From: a virus
IMG/VR virus record: IMGVR_UViG_3300033183_000491
Span: 175,551-239,550 of that record
DNA length: 64,000 bases
Reading direction: 5' to 3' (one strand)
The notes under the pieces were generated by a model that worked only from the letters and a program-made list of their open reading frames with translations, searched no databases and was not told the DNA's origin. The number at the start of each line of letters is the position of its first letter. Position 1 is the first letter of the stretch. Below are positions 1 to 9,824 of this stretch, in pieces. Position numbers and translations under genes: made by a program.

Positions 1-2611
1 TCGGAGTGATTAAACCAGCATTTGTAACAGGAATATATTCTAAATCATTAGGGATGTTTAAGCCTGACTTAAATTCAGAAATTGTAACTTTTTTATGTGT
101 AGTAGATTCACTATCTTTTAAAACAATTAAGTCGTTATCTGTTACACTATCATTTATTGAAAGCGGATTAAAATTCTCAATATCAAAACTATTTGCTGAT
201 TTTATATCAGAAAATGCAACTTTTTTAAGTAATGTAGATGAATCATCATATACCAAGAAAGTATCGTCATCAGATAAAGGGCCATCACTGTTTGGATCGT
301 TTGGATCTGAGTTGTAAAGAGTTTGTTCACTTATTGATTTTGAAGTTAACGAAGAAGATAATTTTTGTACGCCATTGTCATCAACTACGCTAAATCCAAC
401 TTGACCTATCGAATCAGTAATATCTGCTCTTATATAATTTTTTAATACAGATGCAGTGGATTTTGTTGTTAAACCATTTGGTGAATTAGCGCTAACATCT
501 CTTACAATAAATAAATCATCATCAGCAATTGAATTTAAAACTGTATCGATATCATCCGGGTTAATTGCATTTTCGTTCACTGAAGAAGCTATAATATCTC
601 CTGATATTTTACTAACAGGAATATCGGGAAGTCTAGCTACGTCAATTGTACCAGTAAGAAGAGTAGAATCTACATTTTTTATTTTTAGATAATTATTATC
701 AGGATCAACTTCGATTGATGTACCATCTGTTTTAACATCAAATACATTACCTGTTTTTGATAAAGCAGCCCCAGCTTCGGTTTGGCCTGCCGCAGAGAAT
801 TTTGCAAATAAGATATCGTCATTTCCAACTGTATCAGCTGTTTCAGGCGAAGTACATATAAACCCAGATTGAGCATAAGTGTCACCTTCTTCGACAAATA
901 CAAACTTGGCTGAGACTTCATCGTTTAATTCAAAATCACTAGACCTTACAGCAGCACCTGATGCTTGAACTATATAAATACCATTATCGCGAGGGTCATT
1001 TTGATCTCTAACTAAAATTCTATCACCTGTTGAAACATTAACACCATCAATCAAATCATTATTTTCAAGTTGGTCTGCAAGATTTATATTTGTTGTAGTT
1101 GCAAGCCTTACAGGTTGTAATACCTCTCTAAGACCTTGTACAACAAGATCAACATATTGTTTGTTTGCAGCGTCAGCATCATTTTGCGGTTGCTCTACAA
1201 GCGTTAAAGAGTTTAAAGATGCATCACCATTTGATTGAATATAATTTGTTAAATCAGGTAAATCAGCTGCTGTGATAAAGTCTGTAATTTCATCGTCTGT
1301 AACATAGTTGTCTAAACTAGATGAAGTTAAGAATCCCTGGTCTGAAACCCAGCCTTGAGTTGCAAAATATGCTGTTCTAGTGTCAATCTCTGATTGTGTT
1401 GGATCGTTAAACTTATATGTAAAAGTGAGTGGAATATTGTTGTTTGTAAAGAAAGTATCGTCAACATTTTCTATTCTTAAACTTTTTCCTCCTTGTGTTT
1501 CAAGACTTAGTTTTGTGTCTCCATTTGTGTTAGATGTAACTACTAAAACATTACCACTGTCAGTACTTTGCAATTTTAATTTTGCATTGTCTGCTGCAGA
1601 GTCAGATTTTGCAATCATTCTTAATTCATCTGCTGATGTTTTAATAGAGTGAGTACCAACTGAAAGATCTCCTCCTAGAACTGGTGCAGGATCATCTTCG
1701 ACTGCTTCTAATCCACCACTTCCTAGTTTAACCCATTTCATATTTGAAGTAGCAGTTCTAGAACTTCCATCTGTATGTGGAACTGTAAAGAATATCTTTT
1801 GAGTATTACTATCACCTTTTAATACAGCAACTCTTACTCCAGAAAAGTCACTCGTAGCAATTAAGTCATTTGCTCTAACTGCAGGACCTTCTGCTGCAGA
1901 AACGATGTAAATACCATTTTCAGAAGGTGTGGCCTGATCTTTGACTAGGACTCTGTCACCTGTTGTTAGAATCTGTCCATCAATCTCAATCCCGTTTACA
2001 AGTGCCGTTGTTAAATCAATCGGTTCTGTTGTTGCAAACTTAACATCTTCTAATGACGTAGTTACATTTTCATAGACCAAGCTCTCATTGACTAAAGTAC
2101 CAATTTGTAAATTTTTAGATGCATTATCAATTCTTAAGTTTGAACTACCAAGATTTAAACCATCGTTAAGGAGATAAAGATCACGAATTGGTAAACTAGA
2201 AAGACCAAGATCAAAATCGCTTACTCTAGGAACAAAGTGACCTTGATCATTTATGTACCACTTTTCATCACCTGATATTGAAAAAGATATTTTGTTCTCT
2301 AATGGGTCTGATGTCTTAATCGCTTCAACACTTGTCTGAGCACCTTCTTCACCTTCGAAAATTTTATCGACCTGAGATGATCCTGCTGAAGAAGAACTTA
2401 TTTTATAATGAATTCCTGATCCATCTTCAAAATTTTCTATGGTAATATTATCTCCAGAAACTAATAAAGGTGCACCAGATGTGTTATTCAGGGTATCAGT
2501 TTTCATTTCTTGGATTAATCCAAGAGTTGCATTAATTCCTGCCCATCTTCTTGTTGGAAGGCCTAATTTTCCTTCACTATCTTGTCTAGGTACTAAATTC
2601 TTAGTTGCCAT
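1..2611 (-). CDS. Tail fibre / receptor-binding structural protein, C-terminus beyond window
   Basis: An open frame starts at ATG 2611 (N-terminus MATKNLVPRQDSEGKLGLP) behind a GGAGATTG ribosome site and runs 870 codons without a stop off the window edge. Two related segments, near residues 200-260 and 480-550, carry a GDRVLVKDQ...ENGIYIV pattern followed by R-x-x-D, a module I know from phage tail fibres and collars. Serine, asparagine and aspartate richness fits a beta-rich fibre. It is the last of a minus-strand row of fibre genes. I infer a distal tail fibre; the receptor is unknown. Confidence 0.75.
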   Translation of the reverse strand, partial: MATKNLVPRQDSEGKLGLPTRRWAGINATLGLIQEMKTDTLNNTSGAPLLVSGDNITIENFEDGSGIHYKISSSSAGSSQVDKIFEGEEGAQTSVEAIKTSDPLENKISFSISGDEKWYINDQGHFVPRVSDFDLGLSSLPIRDLYLLNDGLNLGSSNLRIDNASKNLQIGTLVNESLVYENVTTSLEDVKFATTEPIDLTTALVNGIEIDGQILTTGDRVLVKDQATPSENGIYIVSAAEGPAVRANDLIATSDFSGVRVAVLKGDSNTQKIFFTVPHTDGSSRTATSNMKWVKLGSGGLEAVEDDPAPVLGGDLSVGTHSIKTSADELRMIAKSDSAADNAKLKLQSTDSGNVLVVTSNTNGDTKLSLETQGGKSLRIENVDDTFFTNNNIPLTFTYKFNDPTQSEIDTRTAYFATQGWVSDQGFLTSSSLDNYVTDDEITDFITAADLPDLTNYIQSNGDASLNSLTLVEQPQNDADAANKQYVDLVVQGLREVLQPVRLATTTNINLADQLENNDLIDGVNVSTGDRILVRDQNDPRDNGIYIVQASGAAVRSSDFELNDEVSAKFVFVEEGDTYAQSGFICTSPETADTVGNDDILFAKFSAAGQTEAGAALSKTGNVFDVKTDGTSIEVDPDNNYLKIKNVDSTLLTGTIDVARLPDIPVSKISGDIIASSVNENAINPDDIDTVLNSIADDDLFIVRDVSANSPNGLTTKSTASVLKNYIRADITDSIGQVGFSVVDDNGVQKLSSSLTSKSISEQTLYNSDPNDPNSDGPLSDDDTFLVYDDSSTLLKKVAFSDIKSANSFDIENFNPLSINDSVTDNDLIVLKDSESTTHKKVTISEFKSGLNIPNDLEYIPVTNAGLITP

Positions 2612-2693
2612 ATTCTACAATCTCCTAGATATTTCTTTTAATACTAATTATGTATTAATGTTTGTTTAACTTAGATAATATCAAATAAATTTT

Positions 2694-3275
2694 TTAACTG
2701 TTTAAATTGTATCCATTAGGTGCGAATGGATTATAAAAATAAAATCCTGTGCCGTCTCTTCCTGTAGTGCCTAAAGCTGCACTTTGAGACGATCCTGTAG
2801 GTCCGCTAAAGTCGATTCTAAATGCATCTCCTCCACCTCGGTCACCTACCATTGCTTTAATAGGATAATAAACACCAGCACTTAAGCTAATCGATCCATC
2901 ACCATTGATTTCACCGTGTGCTCCTCCTGCATCACAAAGAGCATTATTTTTATTTAGGTCCCACTCTAGGCTTTTTGCATCATCACCAATCCATAAGTAT
3001 CCAGCATCGTCACATCTAATTCTAAATTCCCAAGTCCCTGTAACATCTGGTTTAAAAAGGCCGCAAACTACGTGTGTATCTAAGTCTGCTATAACAGACG
3101 ATCTGTTGATCTGAGTTAAAGCTCCTTCACCTGACCAAGAAGAGTCCAGGTTTCCTTCTAACCTGCTTGGATCATCATTTGTCCCGGGATGATCACCTGA
3201 AGTGTCTGCATTTATGTATGCATCAAACTTTCTAATATAAAGTCCACTTTTAAGTTGTTTTCTAAATATAAACAT
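2694..3275 (-). CDS. PA14/GLEYA-like carbohydrate-binding virion protein
   Basis: 193 residues. The middle matches the look of a PA14-type domain: GLFKPDVTGTWEFRIRCDDAG, LWIGDDA, then AGVYYPIKAMVGDRGGGDAF, corresponding to the family's tolerance-strand, DD-G and AG-x-YPI motifs. Such domains bind sugars on cell surfaces. Its start codon shares one base with the stop of the large fibre gene (TAATG), so the two are translationally coupled. Likely an adhesin on or near the fibre; the assignment is by motif only. Confidence 0.55.
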   Translation of the reverse strand: MFIFRKQLKSGLYIRKFDAYINADTSGDHPGTNDDPSRLEGNLDSSWSGEGALTQINRSSVIADLDTHVVCGLFKPDVTGTWEFRIRCDDAGYLWIGDDAKSLEWDLNKNNALCDAGGAHGEINGDGSISLSAGVYYPIKAMVGDRGGGDAFRIDFSGPTGSSQSAALGTTGRDGTGFYFYNPFAPNGYNLNS

Positions 3276-6142
3276 TAGTTCCTCGTAAAGAATAAGTTAG
3301 CTCTTAACCCTTGCGCATTTGCAGGTGTAGCTGTTATAGCTAAAGTTAATGCATCACCTGCGTCACAAGAAGAATTAGAAACAGTTGTTGTTGAGCCAGA
3401 CGTTGTTGTTGTTCCTAAAGTTAAAGTAATCATAGACAAACTATCAGTTGTGTTTGTTAAAGTTACTGTTACATCACCAGAAGTTGTATGTTGGTCTAGA
3501 TATAATTCTAATTTAGAAACTGTAAGACCAAACGGACAATTAAATCTGAATGCATTCGTATCTGTTTGTAGATCAACCCCTGGAATACTCAATTCTGCAA
3601 CAATAACTTCTTCGGGTTTGTCCCAAGTTAAAGAAGAACCATTATACATTAAAAAGTCATTTGTTGAAGGAGCTTCGACAGAAGTATCTAATTTGTTTAG
3701 TTCATCTGCAGTAGATGTTACTAATGTACTTCCAAGAGTTAAGCCTTCGTCCACGCCGTTATGACGAGGTATAATCGTTATACAACCGTCAGCAGTTCCA
3801 TCAATTCTAAACCCTTCGTATCCACCACCATTTCCTCCACCTTGAACGTATATATTGAGTCGGCCTTCTTCAGCACCAACTGTAGTGTCAATCATTTGAG
3901 TTCTAATCTTTGAAAACTCATGAATTCCGCCACCGGCATTTTCTCCATAAAACTCTATAGTCCCTGCATATCCTGCGCCAGTTGAATAATTTTGAATTCT
4001 TAAAGTAGGACCTAAAGAGTTTGTATCACCATTTTCAGTCGATATAGTAAATCTAGGCTCAAAAGTCCCTGAGGCAGAAGATGGCATCGACATAGTTAAT
4101 CCTTCATCAGGACTATGTCTAAGATAAACGTCGCTGTCATTTCCAAATTTAATATAAGAACCGTCTCCTAAGTATAAATATTTCCACTCAGCATTGACAG
4201 CACCTAAATTATACGTATTAACTGCTGAAGGTAGTAGATGTCCTGTGATTCCAAACCCATTAGGATCTAAGTTGCCACCTAATTGAGGTGTTGTATCATC
4301 AACTAAGTCTGAGCTACCTGAAGAAGCTGTTGCAAAAGTTAGCTGGCCACTTCCATTTGTTTGTAAAACTTGTCCAGAAGTTCCATCGGACGTTGGAAAT
4401 GAATATGCATTATTAAATGTAATAATACCAGTTTCATCAATTTTGAGTCTGTTAGAAGTTGTACCGCCTGTTCCTGTATTAAATTCTAACGTACCACCAT
4501 AAGTTGAACCGCTTACTGTTGCACTTGATTTAATTACTGCACTTTCTAGAAAAGACGTTCCATTGTGGCCATACATTACAAATTTACCAAGCTCGTCTGC
4601 AGCAGAAACTGCAGTTGGTGTCGAAACTGTTCCCCTTGCTTTTTGTAATAAAACATCAGGACCATCTGCAGATGTATGATACTGGTCTATTCTCATTGAA
4701 CCTTCATATTGTACGTCTCCCACTAAGTGTAATGTTCTTGCGGGAGAACTAGTTCCAATACCTATACGATCATTTGTTGTATCTATCGTTAATAAATCTG
4801 TAGACAATACACTAGAACCATCACTATTAGCAACCAATATAGCATTATTAGTTAAAGTAGAAGGCATTGAGTAACCATCACCAACCAAAAAAGTTCCTGA
4901 TAAGTCTGGTAAAGTTAAAGTTCTGTTTGATGAAAGAGAGCTTTGGCCTTGAATTTGTATGTAGTTTGTTCCGTGTTTTTCGCCTGTTCCATCTTCATAT
5001 ATTCTTAAGGGATTATCATAATGAAAACCAACAGAGTTAACGTCAATCCACATACGTGCATTTTCTGGGTGTGCTCCAGTTCCACCAGATGCATCTGATG
5101 CACCTTTGTCTGGGAGTTCGAGATAAAAACCAACTCTTCTATTTGCAGCACCTGCTTGATCATCAATTGCCCCAAACCATTGTTCATACCATAATTGGCC
5201 TTGTCCGTATTGTCTTGTGTTAGAAGAGTACCAATTTGCAAACTTTACCTTTACAGTATCTTCATTGTAAGCAAAAAATTGCGACCCTGATCCTCCGAGA
5301 GATAGCCTATTAGATACTGTGATATTCTGTGATGTCAATAAACCATTACTATCAGCACCTCCAGTATTGTTCCAAGTTAGATTTGAACTTAAAGACACGC
5401 TAGAACTGTCACTATTAGATGTCAAGACAGCGTTATTAGTAAGTGTTGAAGGCAATTGATAGCTACTCTGTGTAGACTGATTCGATGCATTACCAATAAA
5501 GAATTTACCTTCATTTAAGTTAGGTGTAGCATTTGTTCTTCCCGCACCTCCAACCAAAACCTCACCATTATTCACATGAGCTTTTACAATTTTACCAATG
5601 TTTTGAATTAAGTTAGATCCTGTTGGTGCTGATGTTTGGAATCCTCCTGCAGTTGTAGAGCTTACATAAAGTGTGTCACCCTCACTATTCGCACCGTCTG
5701 TATCGATACCTTTAAATAAACCGCTGTAAACAACATATCCTTCAGCTTCAGCTGCAATATCGTTTTGAACAAAACCAAAAGCAGGCATTGTTGCAGAAGA
5801 ATTTGACTGCGCTAAAGAAACTTCTGGTTTATTACCACTATGTCCTGATATGTAAACTAATTGTCCTTTAGTTAAAGCAGTTGTAGTAGAAGGGTTTTTT
5901 ACCGGGAATGATAACGCTTTTGGCAAAGAGTCACCTTGTAAAAGAGCAATATCTCCATCTTCGTCAGGAAAGTTAATTGTTCTATCATCAGTAGGATCAG
6001 TAACTGTTAATTGTAATTCAAAATCGTTACTAGTTTCTCCTTCAAATGCTAGCCCACCTGAACCAATAACTATTCTATCAGTTGGTTTTAAGACCTTTTT
6101 TGATCCATTTTCATAATATACAAACTTATCAATATCTGCCAT
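3275..6142 (-). CDS. Large tail-fibre protein with repeated modules
   Basis: 955 residues, beginning MADIDKFVYYENGSKKVL. Related segments of the LPSTLTNNAVL..NSDSSSVS type occur twice (about residues 230-255 and 425-450), and an IGIGTSSPARTLHLVGD motif typical of phage fibre shafts lies near residue 460. The C-terminal 100 residues are Thr/Ser-rich and beta-like. No catalytic motif is visible. It is the largest gene of the fibre block and overlaps the PA14-like gene by one base, so the pair probably assembles together. Late, structural. Confidence 0.8.
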   Translation of the reverse strand: MADIDKFVYYENGSKKVLKPTDRIVIGSGGLAFEGETSNDFELQLTVTDPTDDRTINFPDEDGDIALLQGDSLPKALSFPVKNPSTTTALTKGQLVYISGHSGNKPEVSLAQSNSSATMPAFGFVQNDIAAEAEGYVVYSGLFKGIDTDGANSEGDTLYVSSTTAGGFQTSAPTGSNLIQNIGKIVKAHVNNGEVLVGGAGRTNATPNLNEGKFFIGNASNQSTQSSYQLPSTLTNNAVLTSNSDSSSVSLSSNLTWNNTGGADSNGLLTSQNITVSNRLSLGGSGSQFFAYNEDTVKVKFANWYSSNTRQYGQGQLWYEQWFGAIDDQAGAANRRVGFYLELPDKGASDASGGTGAHPENARMWIDVNSVGFHYDNPLRIYEDGTGEKHGTNYIQIQGQSSLSSNRTLTLPDLSGTFLVGDGYSMPSTLTNNAILVANSDGSSVLSTDLLTIDTTNDRIGIGTSSPARTLHLVGDVQYEGSMRIDQYHTSADGPDVLLQKARGTVSTPTAVSAADELGKFVMYGHNGTSFLESAVIKSSATVSGSTYGGTLEFNTGTGGTTSNRLKIDETGIITFNNAYSFPTSDGTSGQVLQTNGSGQLTFATASSGSSDLVDDTTPQLGGNLDPNGFGITGHLLPSAVNTYNLGAVNAEWKYLYLGDGSYIKFGNDSDVYLRHSPDEGLTMSMPSSASGTFEPRFTISTENGDTNSLGPTLRIQNYSTGAGYAGTIEFYGENAGGGIHEFSKIRTQMIDTTVGAEEGRLNIYVQGGGNGGGYEGFRIDGTADGCITIIPRHNGVDEGLTLGSTLVTSTADELNKLDTSVEAPSTNDFLMYNGSSLTWDKPEEVIVAELSIPGVDLQTDTNAFRFNCPFGLTVSKLELYLDQHTTSGDVTVTLTNTTDSLSMITLTLGTTTTSGSTTTVSNSSCDAGDALTLAITATPANAQGLRANLFFTRN

Positions 6143-6164
6143 TTTAATTTATTCTTTCTATTTT

Positions 6165-6689
6165 CTATTCTGTTTGACAAGCGTTGACATACATGTCTTC
6201 ATCGATAGGCATAACGTTGCCTTCACTGTCAAATTCAAAATATCTGTCTGATGCTGTTTCTCTTATCGTCATAGTATATTGTATGTGTTCTAAAGTTCCT
6301 TCGTCATTAAAAGTATTAAGGTCTAAAGCAAACAATCCTGTTGTTCCATCTAGTATGTTTGTTGGAATAAGATTATTTTCATCTAAAGGATCAATTTGCC
6401 ACAAAGAATCTTCAGACCTATCGTTATAAAGATGTCCTCTTATGATAACATCTCCTCCAAATTCTACGACAGAATCTGGTAAGTTATTTTTCTTTCCACA
6501 GATTTTTCCGCTTACATAAAGATAAGTTGATTCGTCAACATTTTGAAGCATGCTTTCTGGAATAGATCCACGATCATCTAATGCTAATTCTGGAGTATTA
6601 GGATAGACAATTAATTTTGGCCCTGTTTCACCAGAACCAATTATCTTTGAGGTTTTAATTTGATTAGCTAAAAAGTCTCTTGCTGCCAT
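6165..6689 (-). CDS. Unknown protein of the fibre block
   Basis: 174 residues, start MAARDFLANQIKTSKIIGSG. Acidic, no transmembrane segment. I do not recognise a family. The N-terminal phrase (short tag, then IGSGETGPKLIVYP) resembles fibre or baseplate components of large phages. It lies 22 bp upstream of the long fibre gene and is co-oriented with it, so a virion role is likely. Confidence 0.6.
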   Translation of the reverse strand: MAARDFLANQIKTSKIIGSGETGPKLIVYPNTPELALDDRGSIPESMLQNVDESTYLYVSGKICGKKNNLPDSVVEFGGDVIIRGHLYNDRSEDSLWQIDPLDENNLIPTNILDGTTGLFALDLNTFNDEGTLEHIQYTMTIRETASDRYFEFDSEGNVMPIDEDMYVNACQTE

Positions 6690-6694
6690 AATAT

Positions 6695-6913
6695 TTACCT
6701 TGATATAACTATATAATGAACATTTATTTCACTATTACTGGATTTGTTTATTTTAAAATTATTTGTAGAAGTTTCTGATATGAAAATGTTTTCGCATGAA
6801 TCAGAAGTTATTTTTATTACTGGGATTTGATTATAATTACTAGTAAGATTTACTATTTTTTCACTTTCATTAGAAAGAATTGTAACTTTTCCAGTCTCAA
6901 ATTCAACTGCCAT
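6695..6913 (-). CDS. Small beta-rich protein, paralogue of the next upstream gene
   Basis: 72 residues. Its C-terminal half (N-I-F-I-S-E-T-S-T-N-N-F then a V-H ending) lines up with that of the adjacent 108-residue protein, so the two look like tandem paralogues. The spacing of hydrophobic and polar residues resembles small H-type-lectin-like domains of phage fibres, but this is a weak similarity. Gaps of 5 bp and 2 bp to its neighbours indicate one transcript. Confidence 0.55.
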   Translation of the reverse strand: MAVEFETGKVTILSNESEKIVNLTSNYNQIPVIKITSDSCENIFISETSTNNFKINKSSNSEINVHYIVISR

Positions 6914-6915
6914 AA

Positions 6916-7242
6916 TTATTCTCCTTCATAAACATGGATATGAACTTTTCCCGTAAAGTTATTTGAACTTTCAACAGTAATACTAGAAGTAGTTAGAGAA
7001 GTAATAAACACGTTGACATTTTCATCTTCAGGTGTTAAAGCAATAACAGGAAGAGAATTATAATTTTCTGTAAAGAAATAATCCTCACTATAAGAGTTTA
7101 CAAAGTCTATCGTAGCAACTTCAACTTTGATACCTCCTGCATCTATAACTTCTTGAGTTGTTAGATATTGTTTATAAATTGGCTTGACACGAATAAGCGG
7201 ATAATTTTTTCTTAATCTATTTGCATCGAATAATTTAGACAT
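6916..7242 (-). CDS. Small virion-associated protein, H-type-lectin-like (tentative)
   Basis: 108 residues. A F-T-E-N-Y-N-S-L-P-V-I-A-L-T stretch followed by N-V-F-I and S-S-I-T-V-E-S-S-N-N resembles the F..Y..P.V / ..F.v.. layout of H-type lectin domains. It is the larger of two tandem relatives. Gene order (PhoH, this pair, then fibres) suggests a fibre-tip or head-decoration role. Family assignment is inference. Confidence 0.5.
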   Translation of the reverse strand: MSKLFDANRLRKNYPLIRVKPIYKQYLTTQEVIDAGGIKVEVATIDFVNSYSEDYFFTENYNSLPVIALTPEDENVNVFITSLTTSSITVESSNNFTGKVHIHVYEGE

Positions 7243-7251
7243 TTTTATTCC

Positions 7252-8580
7252 TTAAAGTTTTGCTGCAACTATATTTGCAAGATCTGATCTATATCCCTTA
7301 GTGAAATTAATATGACCTGTTAAAGATTCTTCTTTTAATTTTTCAACTGTAAGAGTTAATCCATTCGATAATTTATTAATATAAGGTAAATCAACTTGTT
7401 CTATATCACCTAACAAAATTATTTTTGAATTTTTGCCTGTTCTAGTAATTACAGTTTTTAATTCATGGACAGTTGCATTTTGAGCTTCGTCAACAATCAT
7501 TACAGAGTCATTAAAACTTCTTCCTCTGATATGTGATAAAGGTGCTACGTCAATCTGACCTTTTTCCATCATCATTTCGAAATAAGAAAGATCTCCAAAT
7601 TGATTTCTAAAGTTATCTACAATTGGTGATAACCAAGGAGACATCTTTTCATTTAAGTCTCCGGGCAAGAAGCCAATATCTTTCCCTACTGTCTGAATAG
7701 GTCTTGTAAATATGATTCTTTTCTTTGAACCTTTTTCTATAAACTTTAATGCAGTCATTAAAGCTAAGTATGTCTTACCACTACCAGGAACGCCTGTTAG
7801 AGAAACTAAAGGTATATTTTCATCTAATAAAAGACTTAAAGCAAATATTTGTTCTTTATTTTTAGGTTCAATACCAGAATTTTTATATAACTCTTTTTTT
7901 CCGTCCAAAACAATCAAACGATCATCTTTTCTTATTAGAAGACATGATTGATTACTTCCGTTGTTAGATTTAAGAATTAAAAATTCATTTTCAGAAATGT
8001 CTATATTATAGTTTTCTTCAACAAGGTCTTCTTTTATCTTCAAATGATTACCAGAATAGGCTCTGTTTATAACATCTGGGTCAACTAATAGTTCAACATA
8101 CCCTTGGAATAAATTGTCTTTCTGCACAAATTCGTAATCTGCATAATAATCATCTGCTTCTATTCCTACAGAATCACATTTTACTCTTAGATTAATGTCT
8201 TTAGTAATTAAAACAACTTTATTACTTAAATTTTTAAAATAGTTTGCATTAGAAATTATTTTATTATCATTTTGGTTTTGATCTAATCCTTGTAAACCTG
8301 ACCAATCACATTCAGCATTTACTGTTATTGATATATCTTTATCTTCAACATATATTCCTGAATGTAGGCTTCCTAATTTTCTTAAATCGTCTAGATATCT
8401 ATTAAAAAATCTAGCATGTTCTCCTAAAATACCCTCTCTTGTTTTAAATTTATCTAGTTCTTCTAAAACAACTAAAGGTATTACTATATCATTTCCTTTC
8501 ATATTAAACAAAGAAAATTTGTCATAAAGTAAAACGCTAGTGTCAACAATAAAAGTTTTTCTAATATGTTTTTTACTCAT
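7252..8580 (-). CDS. phoH: PIN domain-PhoH ATPase (PhoH2 type)
   Basis: 442 residues. An N-terminal PIN nuclease-like domain (about 8-150) shows IVDTSVLLYD with the metal-binding Asp near 13, and a conserved Glu near 40. A PhoH ATPase domain follows, with Walker A GVPGSGKT at 263-270 and Walker B MIVDEAQN at 361-368, then LLGDIEQVDLP. PIN-PhoH proteins are ATP-dependent RNA-unwinding and cleaving enzymes; PhoH is common in marine and T4-like phages. It is expressed away from the divergent sigma-like gene. Full length for the family. Confidence 0.93.
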   Translation of the reverse strand: MSKKHIRKTFIVDTSVLLYDKFSLFNMKGNDIVIPLVVLEELDKFKTREGILGEHARFFNRYLDDLRKLGSLHSGIYVEDKDISITVNAECDWSGLQGLDQNQNDNKIISNANYFKNLSNKVVLITKDINLRVKCDSVGIEADDYYADYEFVQKDNLFQGYVELLVDPDVINRAYSGNHLKIKEDLVEENYNIDISENEFLILKSNNGSNQSCLLIRKDDRLIVLDGKKELYKNSGIEPKNKEQIFALSLLLDENIPLVSLTGVPGSGKTYLALMTALKFIEKGSKKRIIFTRPIQTVGKDIGFLPGDLNEKMSPWLSPIVDNFRNQFGDLSYFEMMMEKGQIDVAPLSHIRGRSFNDSVMIVDEAQNATVHELKTVITRTGKNSKIILLGDIEQVDLPYINKLSNGLTLTVEKLKEESLTGHINFTKGYRSDLANIVAAKL

Positions 8581-8652
8581 TATCTAGTAAAATCTTTCTT
8601 TTAAATCTATAATAAAATAAATATCAAATTTATTAGAAAGGTTTATTAAATA

Positions 8653-8916
8653 ATGAGTAATAATACAGATAGTTTAAATAATGTAACATGCTATAATGCA
8701 CATAAACTAAAAAACAAAAGCTGTAAAAATAAAAAATGCAGATACTGGCATGATCTAAACGATGATGACAATAACTGCATTTTAAACAAGGTAAATTCTG
8801 ATAAGGATTTTACTTTGCAAGAAATAGGCGATTTATTTGGTATTACTAGAATGAGAGTATGTCAAATCGAGAAAGGAATTCTCGATAAAATTAAAAAGAA
8901 CTTAACTCTTGCCTAG
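8653..8916 (+). CDS. Zinc-finger plus sigma-70 region 4-like protein
   Basis: 87 residues. Residues 12-43 contain a Cys/His cluster (C-x2-H, C-x4-C, CRYWHDL, then a further Cys). Residues 53-84 read FTLQEIGDLFGITRMRVCQIE, the region 4.2 helix-turn-helix of sigma-70 factors (T-x-x-E-I-G, R-x-R-V-x-Q-I-E). Regions 1-3 are absent, so it cannot be a complete sigma factor. Region-4 HTH normally binds the -35 element and the RNA polymerase beta flap; I infer a phage transcription adaptor. It is transcribed alone, divergent from phoH, behind a TATAAT at about 8611, and its end overlaps the facing gene by 15 bp. Confidence 0.8.
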   Translation: MSNNTDSLNNVTCYNAHKLKNKSCKNKKCRYWHDLNDDDNNCILNKVNSDKDFTLQEIGDLFGITRMRVCQIEKGILDKIKKNLTLA

Positions 8917-9126
8917 AGTAAATTTAACAAAATCTCCAGTGAATCCTTTTAGGTGTCGGAGGCTTTTTCTAAGTCTAACTCCTGCAGCTTTGTTTCCTTT
9001 ATTAGCTTTCAAAGAATCTGATTCAATACTTTCTACTAAAAGTTTTAGATGATCAAAGTGATCACTAATAGACTCAAGAGTAATTTCTTCTGTTGTAACT
9101 TCATTTTCTGTAGTCTCTGTTGACAT
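8902..9126 (-). CDS. Histone H1-like (Hc1-type) protein
   Basis: 74 residues: an acidic, Thr/Glu-rich N-terminus and then a helical core containing NKGNKAAGVRLRKSLRHLK. This matches the KGNKAAG-x-R-x-RK-x-L-x-x-L signature I know from bacterial and phage Hc1-like proteins, which bind DNA and condense it. Head of a minus-strand run of small genes. Its 3' end overlaps the facing sigma-like gene. Confidence 0.7.
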   Translation of the reverse strand: MSTETTENEVTTEEITLESISDHFDHLKLLVESIESDSLKANKGNKAAGVRLRKSLRHLKGFTGDFVKFTLGKS

Positions 9127-9135
9127 GTTTTCTCC

Positions 9136-9357
9136 TTAAATAATTAGATTTTCTTTTTTAATTTCAACGTTTTCTTCAGTAGGTCTTACTATCTTGTGGA
9201 TAGATCTCATCATTTCTGTGTTTTCTAACTCATATGATAGTATCTCAATAATTTTAATAATTTCTTTATCATTAACACCAAAATTAACAATTTCAGATGT
9301 AATATTTCTACATTTTTCGATTGATTTAATATCTTCAATTTTACTTGCATCTAACAT
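9136..9357 (-). CDS. Small helical protein, unknown
   Basis: 73 residues, no membrane segment or known motif; predicted alpha-helical from its heptad-like Ile/Leu/Glu pattern. Its start overlaps the stop of the upstream gene by one base, so it is translationally coupled to it, and it lies 9 bp before the Hc1-like gene. Confidence 0.6.
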   Translation of the reverse strand: MLDASKIEDIKSIEKCRNITSEIVNFGVNDKEIIKIIEILSYELENTEMMRSIHKIVRPTEENVEIKKENLII

Positions 9358-9824
9358 TACAAATACCTTTGTGTAACTTCTTTTTTAAGTTTAAATTTTC
9401 CATCATTAAATTCTATGAGATTAATTACTATATTATTATCAATTTCATTTTTGTTTAATACTAAAATGCCACTTTCACCACTTTCGATCAAATATTCTGT
9501 TAATTCCCAGTCTGAAATGTGGCATTGATTTTTTTCTAAAAGACTAACTAAAGTATCTAAGTTATTAGACAATAAATTAAATTTTATATCTTCTTTTGTG
9601 TTTATAAGAGATACTAAACTCTCGTTTCCCCATTTAATTTCACTTTTACAAACTTCGGTAACAAAGTGAATAATGTTACAATTTTCACACATAACATATT
9701 TTTCTTCAACATTGTTATCATTCATTTTAGAAAAAACTGGGAATTTGTGATAAACTGGTTTTGTTTTATTTTTAAATAAAGAAAGTGTACATTGACACTC
9801 TATAAGATGTTTTATGTAATTCAT
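9357..9824 (-). CDS. Cys-containing conserved phage protein, unknown
   Basis: 155 residues. The N-terminal third has HLIECQCTLSLF, HKFPVF and KYVMCENCNIIHFVTEVC, a C-x-C...C-x2-C...C set that could bind zinc. I recall similar proteins with an ECQC...C-x2-C-x-x-x-H layout in T4-like marine phages, without known function. It overlaps the upstream chaperonin-like gene by four bases (ATGA). Confidence 0.65.
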   Translation of the reverse strand: MNYIKHLIECQCTLSLFKNKTKPVYHKFPVFSKMNDNNVEEKYVMCENCNIIHFVTEVCKSEIKWGNESLVSLINTKEDIKFNLLSNNLDTLVSLLEKNQCHISDWELTEYLIESGESGILVLNKNEIDNNIVINLIEFNDGKFKLKKEVTQRYL

